From NCBI GenBank assembly GCA_030447925.1, contig JAUJNX010000005.1, forward strand, positions 62,001-126,000: a stretch of 64,000 nucleotides of DNA. The letters run 5' to 3'. Made by a program: the position numbers and the translations under genes. A model generated the notes under the pieces. It did not search any database and was not told the origin of the DNA. It saw only the letters and a program-made list of their open reading frames with translations. This DNA is from Egibacteraceae bacterium. Its GTDB lineage: Bacteria > Actinomycetota > Nitriliruptoria > Euzebyales > Egibacteraceae. Shown piece by piece: positions 19,679 through 30,627 of this stretch (positions within the stretch are counted from its first letter, which is position 1; each line of letters opens with the position of its first letter).

Positions 19679-19780
19679 GACTCCCGCTAGATCGTGTAAA
19701 TGGCGGTCACCCAGGAGTGACTAGGCCCGGTTGCCAACCACCCTGGTCCCGACCAGCGTGAGGTGCAGGAGGTGACCGAG

Positions 19781-20107
19781 ATGGACCGACGCTTGCTCCT
19801 GCGCCTGTTTGGTGTGGTCGGCGCCGCTGCGGCGATCCCCGCTCCGATGCTGATGCGCATGCGCGAGCTGGCCGACGTGCCCACACGTCGATCAACCGGA
19901 CGATCATGCTCCACTACTCGGCGCAGGCGCTCCTGGTCGCCGGTGACGTGGACGAGGCGGCCCGCCGCACCCCTGCAGGGAGTCGACCAGGTCGCATCAG
20001 GCGGCGTCACCGGCCGGCTCACCCGCTTCTACGGGCTGCGCGAGCAGATGCCCGACGACCTGCCCGTCGTAGCGGAGCTGGACGACCGGCTCGCCGCCGT
20101 CGCGTAG
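19781..20107 (+). pseudogene. Remnant of an XRE/TPR-type transcriptional regulator
   Basis: Three pieces in two frames resemble the C-terminal part of actinobacterial XRE regulators with TPR-like repeats: MDRRLLLRLFGVVGAAAAI, then TIMLHYSAQALLVAGDVDEAA in another frame, then the end FYGLREQMPDDLPVVAELDD and a TAG stop. The helix-turn-helix and most of the repeat region are missing, so deletion as well as frameshifts is implied. Assignment is by pattern only. Confidence 0.5.
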
Positions 20108-20129
20108 CAGCACCGAGTAGGCACATGAC

Positions 20130-20615
20130 CATCCCGGCACCACAAAGGTGCTGGGGCTCCTCGGCGACGACGGCGCCAACCCCGCCGACGAGGTCGGGCG
20201 CGACCAGCTGGGCCGCGAGCACCGAGCTGCCCATGACCTGCAGCCCCCCGCCCTCGCGCGCCCGCAGCTCGCGGATGGCGTCGTCCGGCGGTAGCAGGGT
20301 GGAGCCGGGCCAGGTGAGGTCGTCCTGGGCGAGCGTGCGCGACGCGACGTACTTGGGGATCTCGTTCATGCGGTCGGCGAACGGTCCCCGGCGCGGTCGG
20401 GCAGGCGGCGGCCATCGTCTGCCAGGTGCGCCGGCCGAACGGCAGCGCGTCGGTGCGTTGCAGCACGTCGTCGATGACCGGGCCCATCGCCTCGTCGTCG
20501 AAGTACGGCATCGACCAGCCGCCGTGGGCGAACCCGCCGTCGGTGTCCTCCTGCGGGCCGCCGGGGCCTGCACGACCACGTCCAGGCTCATGAAGTGGCT
20601 GAGGATGATCTGCAT
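20130..20615 (-). pseudogene. Dihydrofolate reductase-like (RibD C-terminal) protein, broken
   Basis: Fragments in two frames reconstruct a DHFR-family reductase: LSHFMSLDVVVQAP, then GGWSMPYFDDEAMGPVIDD and ALPFGRRTWQTMAA, then MNEIPKYVASRTL with LQVMGSSVLAAQL. At least three single-base deletions are needed (near 20550, 20415 and 20400). After APDLV the expected C-terminal strand and VLGxGK motif are absent, so it is also truncated. Such proteins are common small actinobacterial reductases with unknown substrate. Confidence 0.65.
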
Positions 20616-20701
20616 CACTGCTCCATCCGGTCGGGCGTGGGGAATCGGTCGGCAGGTAGGACCGCCCCGCGGCGAGGAATCATCGCCGCACCCGCGACCC
20701 G

Positions 20702-21238
20702 TCAGGCTCGTGACGTCTCCGCGGGCAGCTCGCGTGCGAGGAGCGGGGCGAGCGTGTCCGCCAGGAGGCGGTGGCGGACCGGTCCGGGGTGGAACCCGTC
20801 CTCGGACATGACAGCGGGCGTGGCGCGGAAGCGCTCACCGACCGCGGCGGTCAGGTCCACGAAGCGGACGCCGCGCCGGGCCGCGCACGGCGTGCCGCTG
20901 CGCGCGGCCCACCGGCGCGGCCAGCGCGCTGGCCAGCCGCCGCAGGACCGGCCCGACCACCGTCACGGTGTCGAAGCGGACGTTGCCGCACAGCAGCACC
21001 GGCCCGCGGACGGTGCCCGCCAGGTTCTCGAGCAGCGTGCGGGCCCAGCGCGCGACCTGCCACGCGGGTGCCGACGCCGCTGGCGATGCTGTCCCCGAGC
21101 ACGGCCAGCTCCAGCGGCGCGCCGCCACCGGCGCCGTCCACGGTCAGGTCGATGGCGTGGCCCGGCAGGCCGTGCTGCTCGACGCGGCCCAGGAGACCGC
21201 GCAGCCATCGGGAGGGTCCTCCCGTCCAGCATCGCCAC
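20702..21238 (-). pseudogene. SGNH/GDSL hydrolase, broken
   Basis: The oxyanion/nucleophile block LELAVLGDSIASGVGT, the middle VLLCGNVRFDTVTVVGP and the catalytic-base block SEDGFHPGPVRHRLLADTL lie on the same strand in order but in three frames. Stop TGA is at 20702-20704. Intact relatives are cytoplasmic or secreted esterases/lipases of about 200-230 residues, which is the size recovered here after correcting several 1-nt indels. Confidence 0.7.
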
Positions 21239-21277
21239 CGCCGGCGGGGGCGCGGGCCCGCCGGCGGTCAGCCGCTC

Positions 21278-21295
21278 CTACCCGATCGCGCGTAG
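21278..21295. promoter_or_regulatory. 18-bp palindrome, member of a recurring motif (cox upstream)
   Basis: CTACCCGATCGCGCGTAG, inside a longer inverted repeat 21272-21301 with arms CCGCTCCTAC and GTAGGAGCGG. It lies 121 bp before the coxB start and matches the 36870 copy at 15 of 18 positions. Confidence 0.5.
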
Positions 21296-21415
21296 GAGCG
21301 GTGCCCGGGCGGCCCGTGGCGTGCCCCGGGTCCCCCGCAACAGCTCCCGGGGTCTTGCGCGGACGTGCCCGCCGGGCTAGGAACAACGGGGCGTCGTGGA
21401 GCAGGAGGGGGCGGC

Positions 21416-22044
21416 GTGGGAGTGACCGTCAGCGGGAGCCTGGATCCGCAGGGTCCGGTCGCGGAGGCGATCGCGGATCTGTGGTGGCTGATGCTCGCCC
21501 TCGGCGTGGCGGTGTTCGCCGTCTTCGCCGTGCTGCTGGCGCTGGCGCTGGTCCGCCGGTCGGGGAGCGGACCGCCCCCCGACGAGCGGCGCCACCAGCG
21601 CTGGCTCCTGGGCTGGGGGGTGATCGGCCCGACCGTGGTCATCGCCGTCGTGTTCGTGGCCACGGTGGTCGCCATGCGCGCCATCCCGCGCGACGCGCCG
21701 CCCGGCGCGCTGGTCATCGAGGTCACCGGGCACCAGTTCTGGTACGAGGTCCGCTACCCGGAGCAGCAGGTGACCACGCGCAACGAGCTGCACCTGCCCG
21801 TGGGCCGGCCCGTCGCGCTGCGGCTCACCTCCGCCGACGTCATCCACAGCTTCTGGGTCCCGCCGCTGGCCGGGAAGACCGACATGCTCCCCGACGGCGT
21901 CAACACGATGGTCGTGCAGGCGGACGAACCCGGGCGGCACCGGAGCCGCTGCGCGGAGTTCTGCGGGCTGTACCACGCCGACATGCAGCTGACCGTCGTC
22001 GCCGAGCCCGCCGCGGCCTTCGACACCTGGGTGGAGGGGCTGCG

Positions 22045-22048
<4 letters not shown>
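21416..22048 (+). CDS. coxB: Cytochrome c oxidase subunit II
   Basis: 210 residues. Two N-terminal membrane helices (about 15-45 and 62-88) are followed by the periplasmic CuA domain. The copper site is complete: the upstream histidine in SADVIHSFWVPPL and the loop CAEFCGLYHADM with two Cys, Glu, His and Met. It accepts electrons from a cytochrome c or cupredoxin; no cytochrome c domain is fused. The GTG at 21416 follows GGAGGGG. Its stop overlaps the subunit I start as ATGA. Confidence 0.93.
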
Positions 22049-24581
<2,533 letters not shown>

Positions 24582-24585
<4 letters not shown>

Positions 24586-25049
24586 GCGGCGCGCACGGCT
24601 CCGCCCAGGACCCGCCCGACGCGGACGGGTCGACGACCGCCCCCGGCGGCACCCCCCTCGCGGTCGACGTGTCGCGCGAGCGGCGCGCCCGCGTCGTCTC
24701 CCTCGTGCTCCTGGCCGGCCCGCTGATCTGGTCCCTGCACTTCCTGGTCGTCTACACCGTCGCCGAGGCGGGCTGCACCGGCGGCGGGCCCGGGCTCGCG
24801 CTGTTCGACCCGCCCGTCCCGACCGTGGTCACGCTGGTCGCCACCGCCGTGGCGGCGGCCGCCTGCGTGGCCGCCGCGCTCTGGGCGCAGCGGCGCCGGC
24901 GCGCCCTGCGGGCGGCCGCCGCGGGGGACCAGGAGGACGGCGACCAGGACCCCGGCGGCGCGCTGGCCCTCGCCGGCGCCCTGCTGTCCTGGCTGTCGCT
25001 GGTCGCGGTCCTGTTCGGCGGGCTGCCGGCGCTGGTGCTGGGGTGCTGA
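24582..25049 (+). CDS. Small oxidase-operon membrane protein
   Basis: 155 residues with about three membrane helices (LVLLAGPLIWSLHFLVVYTVAE, then TLVATAVAAAACVAAALWA, then a C-terminal one). The first helix pattern WSLHFLVVY is typical of small unnamed proteins encoded in caa3 operons. ATGA overlap with subunit I and 7-nt overlap with ctaG make a role in oxidase assembly or stability likely, but no function is established. Confidence 0.75.
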
Positions 25050-25909
25050 CCCCGCCGTCGCTGTGGTCGGCGTGGAACCTGTCCCCGCTCCTGCTGTCCG
25101 GCCTGGCCCTCGCCGGGTCCGCCCACTGGCGGGGGAGGCTGGCCGGTCCGCGGCGGCCGGCGGACCGCCGGCGGGCGCGCTGCTTCGCGGTGGGGCTCGG
25201 CGCGGTGTTCGTCGCGCTGGTCTCGCCGCTGGACGCCCTCGCCGGGGCGCTCGCCTCCGCGCACATGGTCCAGCACGTCCTGCTCGTGCTCGTGGCCGCG
25301 CCCCTGCTGGCCGTCAGCGCGCCGGGCGGCGCCCTCCTGCGCGGCAGCCCGCTGCCCGTCCGCCGGGCGCTGCGGTGGCGGCGCGCGCCGCTGGTCGCCG
25401 CGGTCGTGCACGGCGTGGGCCGGCCGGTGCCCGCGTGGCTGCTGCACGTCGCCGCGCTGTGGTTCTGGCACGCCGCGGTGCCCTACGACGCGGCGCTGCG
25501 CAGCGACGCGGTGCACGTCCTGGAGCACGTGACCTTCCTCGGCACCGCCCTGCTGTTCTGGCACGCGGTCGCCGGCCCCCGCGGGGCGGGGCGCGCGTCG
25601 CCCGGTCTCGGCCTCCTCCTGGTCTTCGCCATGGCCCTGCAGAGCGTGTTCCTGTCCGTCCTGCTCACCTTCGCGCGGACGCCCTGGTACGCGGGCTACG
25701 CCACGACCACCGCCGCGTGGGGGCTGGAACCGCTGGCCGACCAGCAGCTCGCCGGGGCGATCATGTGGATCCCCGCGGGCCTGGTCCACGTGGGCGCGGG
25801 GCTGGCCCTGCTCGTCGCCCTGGTGCGCGCCGGCGACCGCGCGGTCACCCCCCTGCCCCCTGCACGTGCCCGGGCAGGGCGTTCCCCGAGCCCGCGTTCG
25901 ACCGGCTGA
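25043..25909 (+). CDS. ctaG: Cytochrome c oxidase assembly protein CtaG (caa3 type)
   Basis: 288 residues, seven membrane helices. The family histidines are visible in SAHMVQHVLLVLVAAPLLA, ALWFWHAAVPYDAAL and HVLEHVTFLGTALLFWHAV. Caa3-type CtaG is needed for copper insertion or assembly of the oxidase in Bacillus. It is the last gene of the oxidase operon. It overlaps the convergent DUF421 gene by 65 bp. Confidence 0.9.
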   Translation: MLTPPSLWSAWNLSPLLLSGLALAGSAHWRGRLAGPRRPADRRRARCFAVGLGAVFVALVSPLDALAGALASAHMVQHVLLVLVAAPLLAVSAPGGALLRGSPLPVRRALRWRRAPLVAAVVHGVGRPVPAWLLHVAALWFWHAAVPYDAALRSDAVHVLEHVTFLGTALLFWHAVAGPRGAGRASPGLGLLLVFAMALQSVFLSVLLTFARTPWYAGYATTTAAWGLEPLADQQLAGAIMWIPAGLVHVGAGLALLVALVRAGDRAVTPLPPARARAGRSPSPRSTG

Positions 25910-26384
25910 TCACGCTGAGCGTGCCGTCGGTCTCCAGCACCACCGCGGCGATCTGGTCCAGGCCGCCGTAGCCGGTGGACCGGACCGCCTGCCGGATCTC
26001 CTCCGGGGCGACCCGCTGGCCCGCCAGCGACTCCTCCAGGAGCCTGCCGTCGCGGACCAGCAGGGTGGGCTCGGACCGCACCGCCCGGCGGAACCACGGC
26101 AGGCGCACCGACAGCCACGCGACCGCCAGCTGGAAGCCGATCAGCAGCGCCAGCGCGGTGGCGGCCTGGGTCAGGAGCACGCCCTGGGACAGCAGGGCGC
26201 TGGCCAGGGTGGACCCGAGCGCGACGGTGACGATGAAGTCGAAGGCGTTGAGCTTGGACAGCGTGCGCTTCCCGCTGACGCGCAGGAGCACGACCAGGAC
26301 GACGTAGGTGAGCCCGCCGACGACGACGACCCGCAGCAGCGGCGGCCAGCCGCTGAACAGCAGGTTCTGCGCCACGACGGGCAT
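25845..26384 (-). CDS. DUF421 / YetF-like membrane protein
   Basis: 179 residues. Three N-terminal helices contain the family stretch VVLLRVSGKRTLSKLNAFDFIVTVALGS (split here as RVSGKRTLSKLN and FDFIVTVALG). The cytoplasmic C-terminal domain has LLVRDGRLLEESLAGQR and GLDQIAAVVLETDG. The family is linked to spore or envelope functions in firmicutes; the role here is unknown. The long 3' overlap with ctaG is real in both frames. Confidence 0.85.
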   Translation of the reverse strand: MPVVAQNLLFSGWPPLLRVVVVGGLTYVVLVVLLRVSGKRTLSKLNAFDFIVTVALGSTLASALLSQGVLLTQAATALALLIGFQLAVAWLSVRLPWFRRAVRSEPTLLVRDGRLLEESLAGQRVAPEEIRQAVRSTGYGGLDQIAAVVLETDGTLSVISRSNAGSGNALPGHVQGAGG

Positions 26385-26515
26385 CAGGGCTCCTGCCGGT
26401 CGGCGATCACCTTCACGAGAGCCCGGCGGTGCACCCCATCCCCTCCCTGTCGACGGTGCGATCAGCCTCACCAGGCCCGCCCCCGGCCAACCCGCCCGGG
26501 TTCGCGTGCGGCCCG

Positions 26516-26533
26516 CTACCCGTTCCCGGGTAG
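26516..26533. promoter_or_regulatory. 18-bp palindrome upstream of the MscS gene
   Basis: CTACCCGTTCCCGGGTAG, a perfect 7-bp inverted repeat with a 4-nt centre, ending 32 bp before the GTG of the MscS gene. A member of the motif also at 21278, 28737, 34250 and 36870. Confidence 0.6.
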
Positions 26534-26565
26534 GCGGCCCCGGCCGCACGTGGTAGTGCTGGAGG

Positions 26566-27462
26566 GTGGACATCGAACGCGCTCTGGAGCTGCTGGTCGA
26601 CACCGGGACACCGCTGGGCAGGGCCGTCTCCAGCGCCGCCGTCCTGGTCGCCGCCCTGGTGGTGGCCGTCGCCGCGGACCGGCTGGCCGCCCACCGCACC
26701 GGTGACCCTCACGCCCGCTACTACCTGCGCAAAGGGTTGCGCTACGCGGTGGTGCTCGTGGCCGTCGTCGCGCTCGCGGGGATCTGGCAGGCGTTCGCGG
26801 GCCGCATCGGTGTGGTGCTCGGCTTCGCGACCGCGGGCCTCGCGTTCGCGCTGCAGGAGGTCATCGGCGCGCTGGCGGGCTTCGTCAACATCCTGCTCGG
26901 CGGGATCTTCCGGGTGGGGGACCGCATCCAGATGGGCGGCGTGCGCGGCGACGTGATCGACATCACGCCCCTGCGCACCAAGATCATGGAGATCGGGTCC
27001 CCCCAGGACGACGGTTCGTGGGTGCGCGGGCGTCAGTACACCGGGCGGCTGGTCACGGTGTCGAACAAGGCCACCTTCACCGAGCCGGTGTTCAACTACA
27101 GCGCCGCCTTCGAGTACCTGTGGGAGGAGCTGACGTTCCCCGTCCCGCACGATGCGGACTGGCGCGAGGCCGAGCGCATCCTGCTGGAGGAGGTCCGGCG
27201 GGTGTCCTCCTCGCAGGGCGCGCAGGCGGCGATCACCGGGATGACCCAGCGCTACCCGGTCGCCCGCGCCGACGTCGAGCCGCGGGTGTTCCTGCGCGCG
27301 ACCGACGACTGGGTCGAGCTGTCCGCCCGTTTCGTCCTGCCGCTGCGCGCCGCCAGGCGCGTGAAGGACGACGCCACCCGCCGGATCCTCGACCGCTTCG
27401 CGTCGGCGGGCATCCGGGTGGCGTCGGCGACCCAGGACGTCACCGTCCGTCCCGGCTCCTGA
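26566..27462 (+). CDS. MscS-family mechanosensitive ion channel
   Basis: 298 residues with about three membrane helices. The pore-lining helix region is LGFATAGLAFALQEVIGALAG and the beta domain follows with NILLGGIFRVGDRIQMGG. Relatives gate on membrane tension during hypoosmotic shock; this form, with IFRVGDRIQ and the extended C-terminus, is the soluble-domain-rich actinobacterial type. GTG start. A palindromic operator candidate lies 33 bp upstream. Followed 17 bp later by the channel-like gene. Confidence 0.9.
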   Translation: MDIERALELLVDTGTPLGRAVSSAAVLVAALVVAVAADRLAAHRTGDPHARYYLRKGLRYAVVLVAVVALAGIWQAFAGRIGVVLGFATAGLAFALQEVIGALAGFVNILLGGIFRVGDRIQMGGVRGDVIDITPLRTKIMEIGSPQDDGSWVRGRQYTGRLVTVSNKATFTEPVFNYSAAFEYLWEELTFPVPHDADWREAERILLEEVRRVSSSQGAQAAITGMTQRYPVARADVEPRVFLRATDDWVELSARFVLPLRAARRVKDDATRRILDRFASAGIRVASATQDVTVRPGS

Positions 27463-27479
27463 GCGGGTAGGGGTCCGGC

Positions 27480-28151
27480 ATGGCCAGCGCGCCGCCCCCG
27501 CCCGTCCTCCGCCGCCCCGCCGCCGAGCGGGAGCGGGTCGCCCGCGAGCTCGCCGAGCGCATGGACGGACCCGTCACCGTGCTCGGCGTCGTCTTCCTGC
27601 TCCTCGTGCTGGTCGACACCGCCGCGCAGCCGGAGGGGGCCCTGGCGGTCGCCTTCGACGTGGTCAGCTGGGTCGTCTGGGGCGTGTTCGTGCTGGAGTT
27701 CGTGCTCCGGGCCGTCATCGCCCCGTCCACCGCGGACTTCCTGCGCAGCAACTGGTGGCAGCTGGTGTTCCTGGCCCTGCCGTTCTTCCGCTTCGTGCGC
27801 ATCCTGGCCCGCCTGCGCCTGGCGCGCATGGGCCGGGTCGTGTCCTCGGCGGTGCGCGGCGCCCGCACCGCGACCGCGCGGCTGTCCGGGCGGCTCGGCT
27901 GGCTGAGCGCGGTCACCGCCATCGTGGTGCTGTCCGCCAGCCAGCTGCTCTACGAGTCGACCCCGTACCCGTCCTACGGCGACGCGCTGCACGACGCGGC
28001 GCTCGCCACCATCACCGGCGAGCCCGTCGGGCCGCGGTCGGCGGTCGCCGACGTGCTGGAGGTCGTGCTGGCGCTGTACTCGGCGGTCGTCTTCGCCGCC
28101 CTGGCCGGCGTGCTGGGGGCCTACTTCCTGGAGCGCCGCGACGAGGGCTGA
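27480..28151 (+). CDS. Voltage-gated-channel-like membrane protein without K+ selectivity filter
   Basis: 223 residues resembling the ion-transport (VIC) family: helices at about 33-50, 60-82, 90-105, an arginine-rich S4-like stretch (RFVRILARLRLARMGRV), a further helix, a pore-loop-like DALHDAALATITGEPVG, and a last helix VVLALYSAVVFAALAGVLGAY. Where potassium channels have T-V-G-Y-G, this has T-I-T-G-E-P, so it is probably not a potassium-selective pore. Likely cotranscribed with mscS. Confidence 0.75.
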   Translation: MASAPPPPVLRRPAAERERVARELAERMDGPVTVLGVVFLLLVLVDTAAQPEGALAVAFDVVSWVVWGVFVLEFVLRAVIAPSTADFLRSNWWQLVFLALPFFRFVRILARLRLARMGRVVSSAVRGARTATARLSGRLGWLSAVTAIVVLSASQLLYESTPYPSYGDALHDAALATITGEPVGPRSAVADVLEVVLALYSAVVFAALAGVLGAYFLERRDEG

Positions 28152-28159
28152 GGCGAGCC

Positions 28160-28657
28160 TCAGCGCTCCGGCCGCATGAGGGCCGCGTCGTCGCCCAGGA
28201 GGCGCCGCGCGTCGGCGGCGATGTCGTCGTCAGCCAGCACCACGTAGCGCTCCGCGCGCAGGGCGGGCAACGAGTCGACATCGCGCCGGCCGCCGCGGGC
28301 GACCTGGGCGGTGAGGGTGAGCGCCATCCCGATCAGCGCACCGACCACCAGACCCCAGAGCGCGAGGACGCCCGCCGACGCCAGCGGCTGCCCGGCGGTG
28401 AGCAGTCCCAGGAGCAGCCCCACCAGGCCGCCCGTGACCGCGCCGTTGACCAGGCCCTGGACGGCGGCGACGCCGTAGCCCCGGCGGCCCGTCACCTGCT
28501 CGACGTACTGCAGGCCCTCGCCCACGATGGCCAGCCCCTGCACGGGGAAGCGCCGTTCGGCCAGCAGGTCCACCGCGGCCCTGGCGTCCTCGTAGCGGGC
28601 GAACGCCGCCACCGCGGTCCGCGGTCGGGCCTCCTCGGTCGCTCCTCGCGCGTCCAT
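28160..28657 (-). CDS. General stress protein (GSP-17M-like) with membrane hairpin
   Basis: 165 residues. The N-terminal GSP module has AVAAFARYEDARAAVDLLAERRFPVQGLAIVG (as pieces); a glycine-rich double helix (VNGAVTGGLVGLLLGLL and LWGLVVGALIGMALTLTA) and a short tail RAERYVVLADD follow. The family is stress-induced in actinobacteria but biochemically uncharacterised. A palindrome of the recurring 18-bp motif lies 80 bp upstream. It converges on the channel gene 8 bp away. Confidence 0.8.
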   Translation of the reverse strand: MDARGATEEARPRTAVAAFARYEDARAAVDLLAERRFPVQGLAIVGEGLQYVEQVTGRRGYGVAAVQGLVNGAVTGGLVGLLLGLLTAGQPLASAGVLALWGLVVGALIGMALTLTAQVARGGRRDVDSLPALRAERYVVLADDDIAADARRLLGDDAALMRPER

Positions 28658-28736
28658 CGCTGCCCTCCTGCGTCGTCGGTAGGGGCAGGATCACCGGGCG
28701 AGCGGCGCACGCCTCCCCGGCCCCGGGGGGCGGGTA

Positions 28737-28754
28737 CTACCGGAGAACCGGTAG
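28737..28754. promoter_or_regulatory. 18-bp palindrome upstream of the stress-protein gene
   Basis: CTACCGGAGAACCGGTAG, 7-bp arms and a 4-nt centre. It lies between the phosphatase stop (28789) and the stress-protein start (28657). Part of the recurring motif. Confidence 0.55.
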
Positions 28755-28788
28755 CGGCGGCCGGGCGGCGGGGCCGGCAGGACGGGAC

Positions 28789-30114
28789 CTACCCGGTGAC
28801 CACCGGCCCCGCGCGGACGGCGAGCAGGGCGACGTCGTCCTCGTGGGGGCCCGCGCCGAGCAGCCGGTCGCGGAGGGTGGCGCACAGGCGGGCGGGCGGG
28901 TGGATCGGGTCGGCCGCGGCGGCCAGCCGGGCCAGGCCGTGGTCCAGCGCGAACCCGCGGCGCTCCACCAGCCCGTCGGTGTAGAGCACGACGGTGGTGG
29001 CCGGCGCCAGCTCGGCGTCCTGCTGCGGGCACGGGGAGGTGGCGGGGGCCCCGATCGGGACGCCGGCGGCGCCCTCCGGGAAGCAGGCTGGGCCCCTGGG
29101 CGGGACCAGCAGGGGCGGCGGGTGGCCCGCGGTCGCCCAGCGCGCGCGCACGCCGCCGCCCTCCGCGGCCTCCAGCGCGACGACGGCTGCGGTCGCCAGC
29201 GCCTCGGGCTCGAGGTCGCCGAACAGGCTGTGCAGCAGGTCCAGAGCCGCGGCGGGCTCGTGACCCTCGGCCAGGTAGGCGCGCAGTGCGATGCGGACCT
29301 GGCCCATGAGCGCGGCGGCCTCCAGCCCGTGGCCGGCGACGTCGCCGACGGTGACGGCCACACGGCCGGGGCCGCAGGGCACCGCGTCCCACCAGTCGCC
29401 ACCGGCGCGCCAGCCCTCCGCGGCGGCCTCGTAGTGGACCCCCAGGTCGAAGCCGGGCACGGCGGGCGGCCCGGCGGGGAGCAGCCGCCGCTGCAGCATG
29501 GCGGCGGCCGTGCTGACGTCGGCGTAGGCCTGGGCGTTGCCGAGCGCGACGGCGCCGAAGTCGGCGATGATCCGGGCCCGCCGGCGGGCGGCCTCCCCGA
29601 AGGCGCCCGGCCGGTCGGCGTAGAGGTTCAGCGCGCCCAGCGCGCGGCCGCGCGCCACCATCGGGACCGACAGCACCGCGCCGACGCCCAGCGCGCCGGC
29701 GTCGGCGGCGAAGGCGGGCCACCGGCGATCCGCGGCCAGGTCGTCGATGTGCTGGACGCGCCGGGAGGCGACCGCGGCCAGGCAGGGACCCTGGTCGTGG
29801 GCGAGCTGCACCTGGTCGGCGCGCACCGCCCGCTCGCCGCGCCACGCGGCCGTCCGCAGGTGGCCGTCCTGGACCAGCCAGGCGCCGACCTCCAGCGGGC
29901 CGTCCACGGACACGTGGCGGGCGCTGAGCTCGGTCACCCGTTCCAGCATCGCCCCGAGGTCGCGGTCGAGCAGCAGGGCCGGCAGACCGAGCAGGTCCTG
30001 CAGCAGCCGCTCGTCGTCACGGGGCGGCGCGTCGGGTCGGACGCCGGGCGGTGGCACGGCCTGCTCCTGGTCGGGGTGCGCGGGACGCTGCCAGGTGCGT
30101 GCATCCGGCGCCAT
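28789..30114 (-). CDS. GAF + SpoIIE/PP2C-family serine phosphatase
   Basis: About 441 residues. A GAF domain occupies about 55-200 (VPMVARGRALGALNLYADRPGAF). The PP2C/SpoIIE domain follows: LQRRLLPAGPPAVPGFDLGV, then AGGDWWDAVP, VTVGDVAGHGLEAAALMGQ with the metal aspartate and DVxGxG, then VVLYTDGLVERRG and GPHEDDVALLAVR. Such RsbU-like enzymes dephosphorylate anti-sigma antagonists in stress signalling. I take the ATG at 30114; an upstream start at 30231 is possible. Confidence 0.88.
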   Translation of the reverse strand: MAPDARTWQRPAHPDQEQAVPPPGVRPDAPPRDDERLLQDLLGLPALLLDRDLGAMLERVTELSARHVSVDGPLEVGAWLVQDGHLRTAAWRGERAVRADQVQLAHDQGPCLAAVASRRVQHIDDLAADRRWPAFAADAGALGVGAVLSVPMVARGRALGALNLYADRPGAFGEAARRRARIIADFGAVALGNAQAYADVSTAAAMLQRRLLPAGPPAVPGFDLGVHYEAAAEGWRAGGDWWDAVPCGPGRVAVTVGDVAGHGLEAAALMGQVRIALRAYLAEGHEPAAALDLLHSLFGDLEPEALATAAVVALEAAEGGGVRARWATAGHPPPLLVPPRGPACFPEGAAGVPIGAPATSPCPQQDAELAPATTVVLYTDGLVERRGFALDHGLARLAAAADPIHPPARLCATLRDRLLGAGPHEDDVALLAVRAGPVVTG

Positions 30115-30175
30115 ACCCCGTCTCGGGTGGTCGCGGCCGGCGCTGCGCAGGACGGCGAGGGTCCACACCGCGCGA

Positions 30176-30193
30176 CTACCGCGGATCGGGTGC
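30176..30193. promoter_or_regulatory. Weak copy of the 18-bp motif
   Basis: CTACCGCGGATCGGGTGC differs at three positions from the copy at 34250 (CTACCGCGCATCGGGTAG). It lies between the divergent phosphatase and the 30275 gene. Confidence 0.35.
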
Positions 30194-30274
30194 AGGCCCT
30201 TACCACCGCCCGGGCGCGGGCTCCGCACCACCGCCGGGCACCGTCCACCCTAGCCACGACATCAGGAGGACGAC

Positions 30275-30613
30275 ATGGTGCGCAGGTACGACGACGTGGA
30301 GACCATGGGCACCCCCACCGGGGCGCACCCATCGGGCGGGCGGCCCGACCACGGGCGGTCGCGAGGGCCGTGGGGCTGGCTGATCGCGCTCCTGGCGCTG
30401 ATCGCGATCGGGATCGCGCTGTTCTTCCTCCTCGGCGGCGACGTCGACGTGGAGAGCGAGGGGCGGTTCGACGTCGAGGTCCCGGAGGTGGACGCCGACG
30501 TCGCGCCCCCGGACGTGGACCTGGAGGGCGGCGAGCTGCCCGAGGTCGACGTCGAGCCGGGCGACGCGGAGGCCGAGGTGCCGGGCGACACGGCACCCGC
30601 GGCCGGCGGCTGA
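30275..30613 (+). CDS. Small membrane-anchored acidic protein
   Basis: 112 residues: a basic, glycine-rich cytoplasmic N-terminus, one membrane helix (WGWLIALLALIAIGIALFFLL, residues about 33-53), then an acidic extracellular tail in which VDVE/PEVD/DVD units repeat. No family recognised. A GGAGGAC ribosome site precedes the ATG. Probably cotranscribed with the fasciclin lipoprotein 14 bp downstream. Confidence 0.7.
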   Translation: MVRRYDDVETMGTPTGAHPSGGRPDHGRSRGPWGWLIALLALIAIGIALFFLLGGDVDVESEGRFDVEVPEVDADVAPPDVDLEGGELPEVDVEPGDAEAEVPGDTAPAAGG

Positions 30614-30627
30614 GGGGGGAGATCGCG

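Noticed and set aside
19997..20179. Minus-strand frame containing SVLLRDGGEPVVQLRYDGQVV
   Set aside because: It looks protein-like at first, but it is the antisense of the XRE/TPR remnant end (VAELDDRLAAVA) and matches no family.
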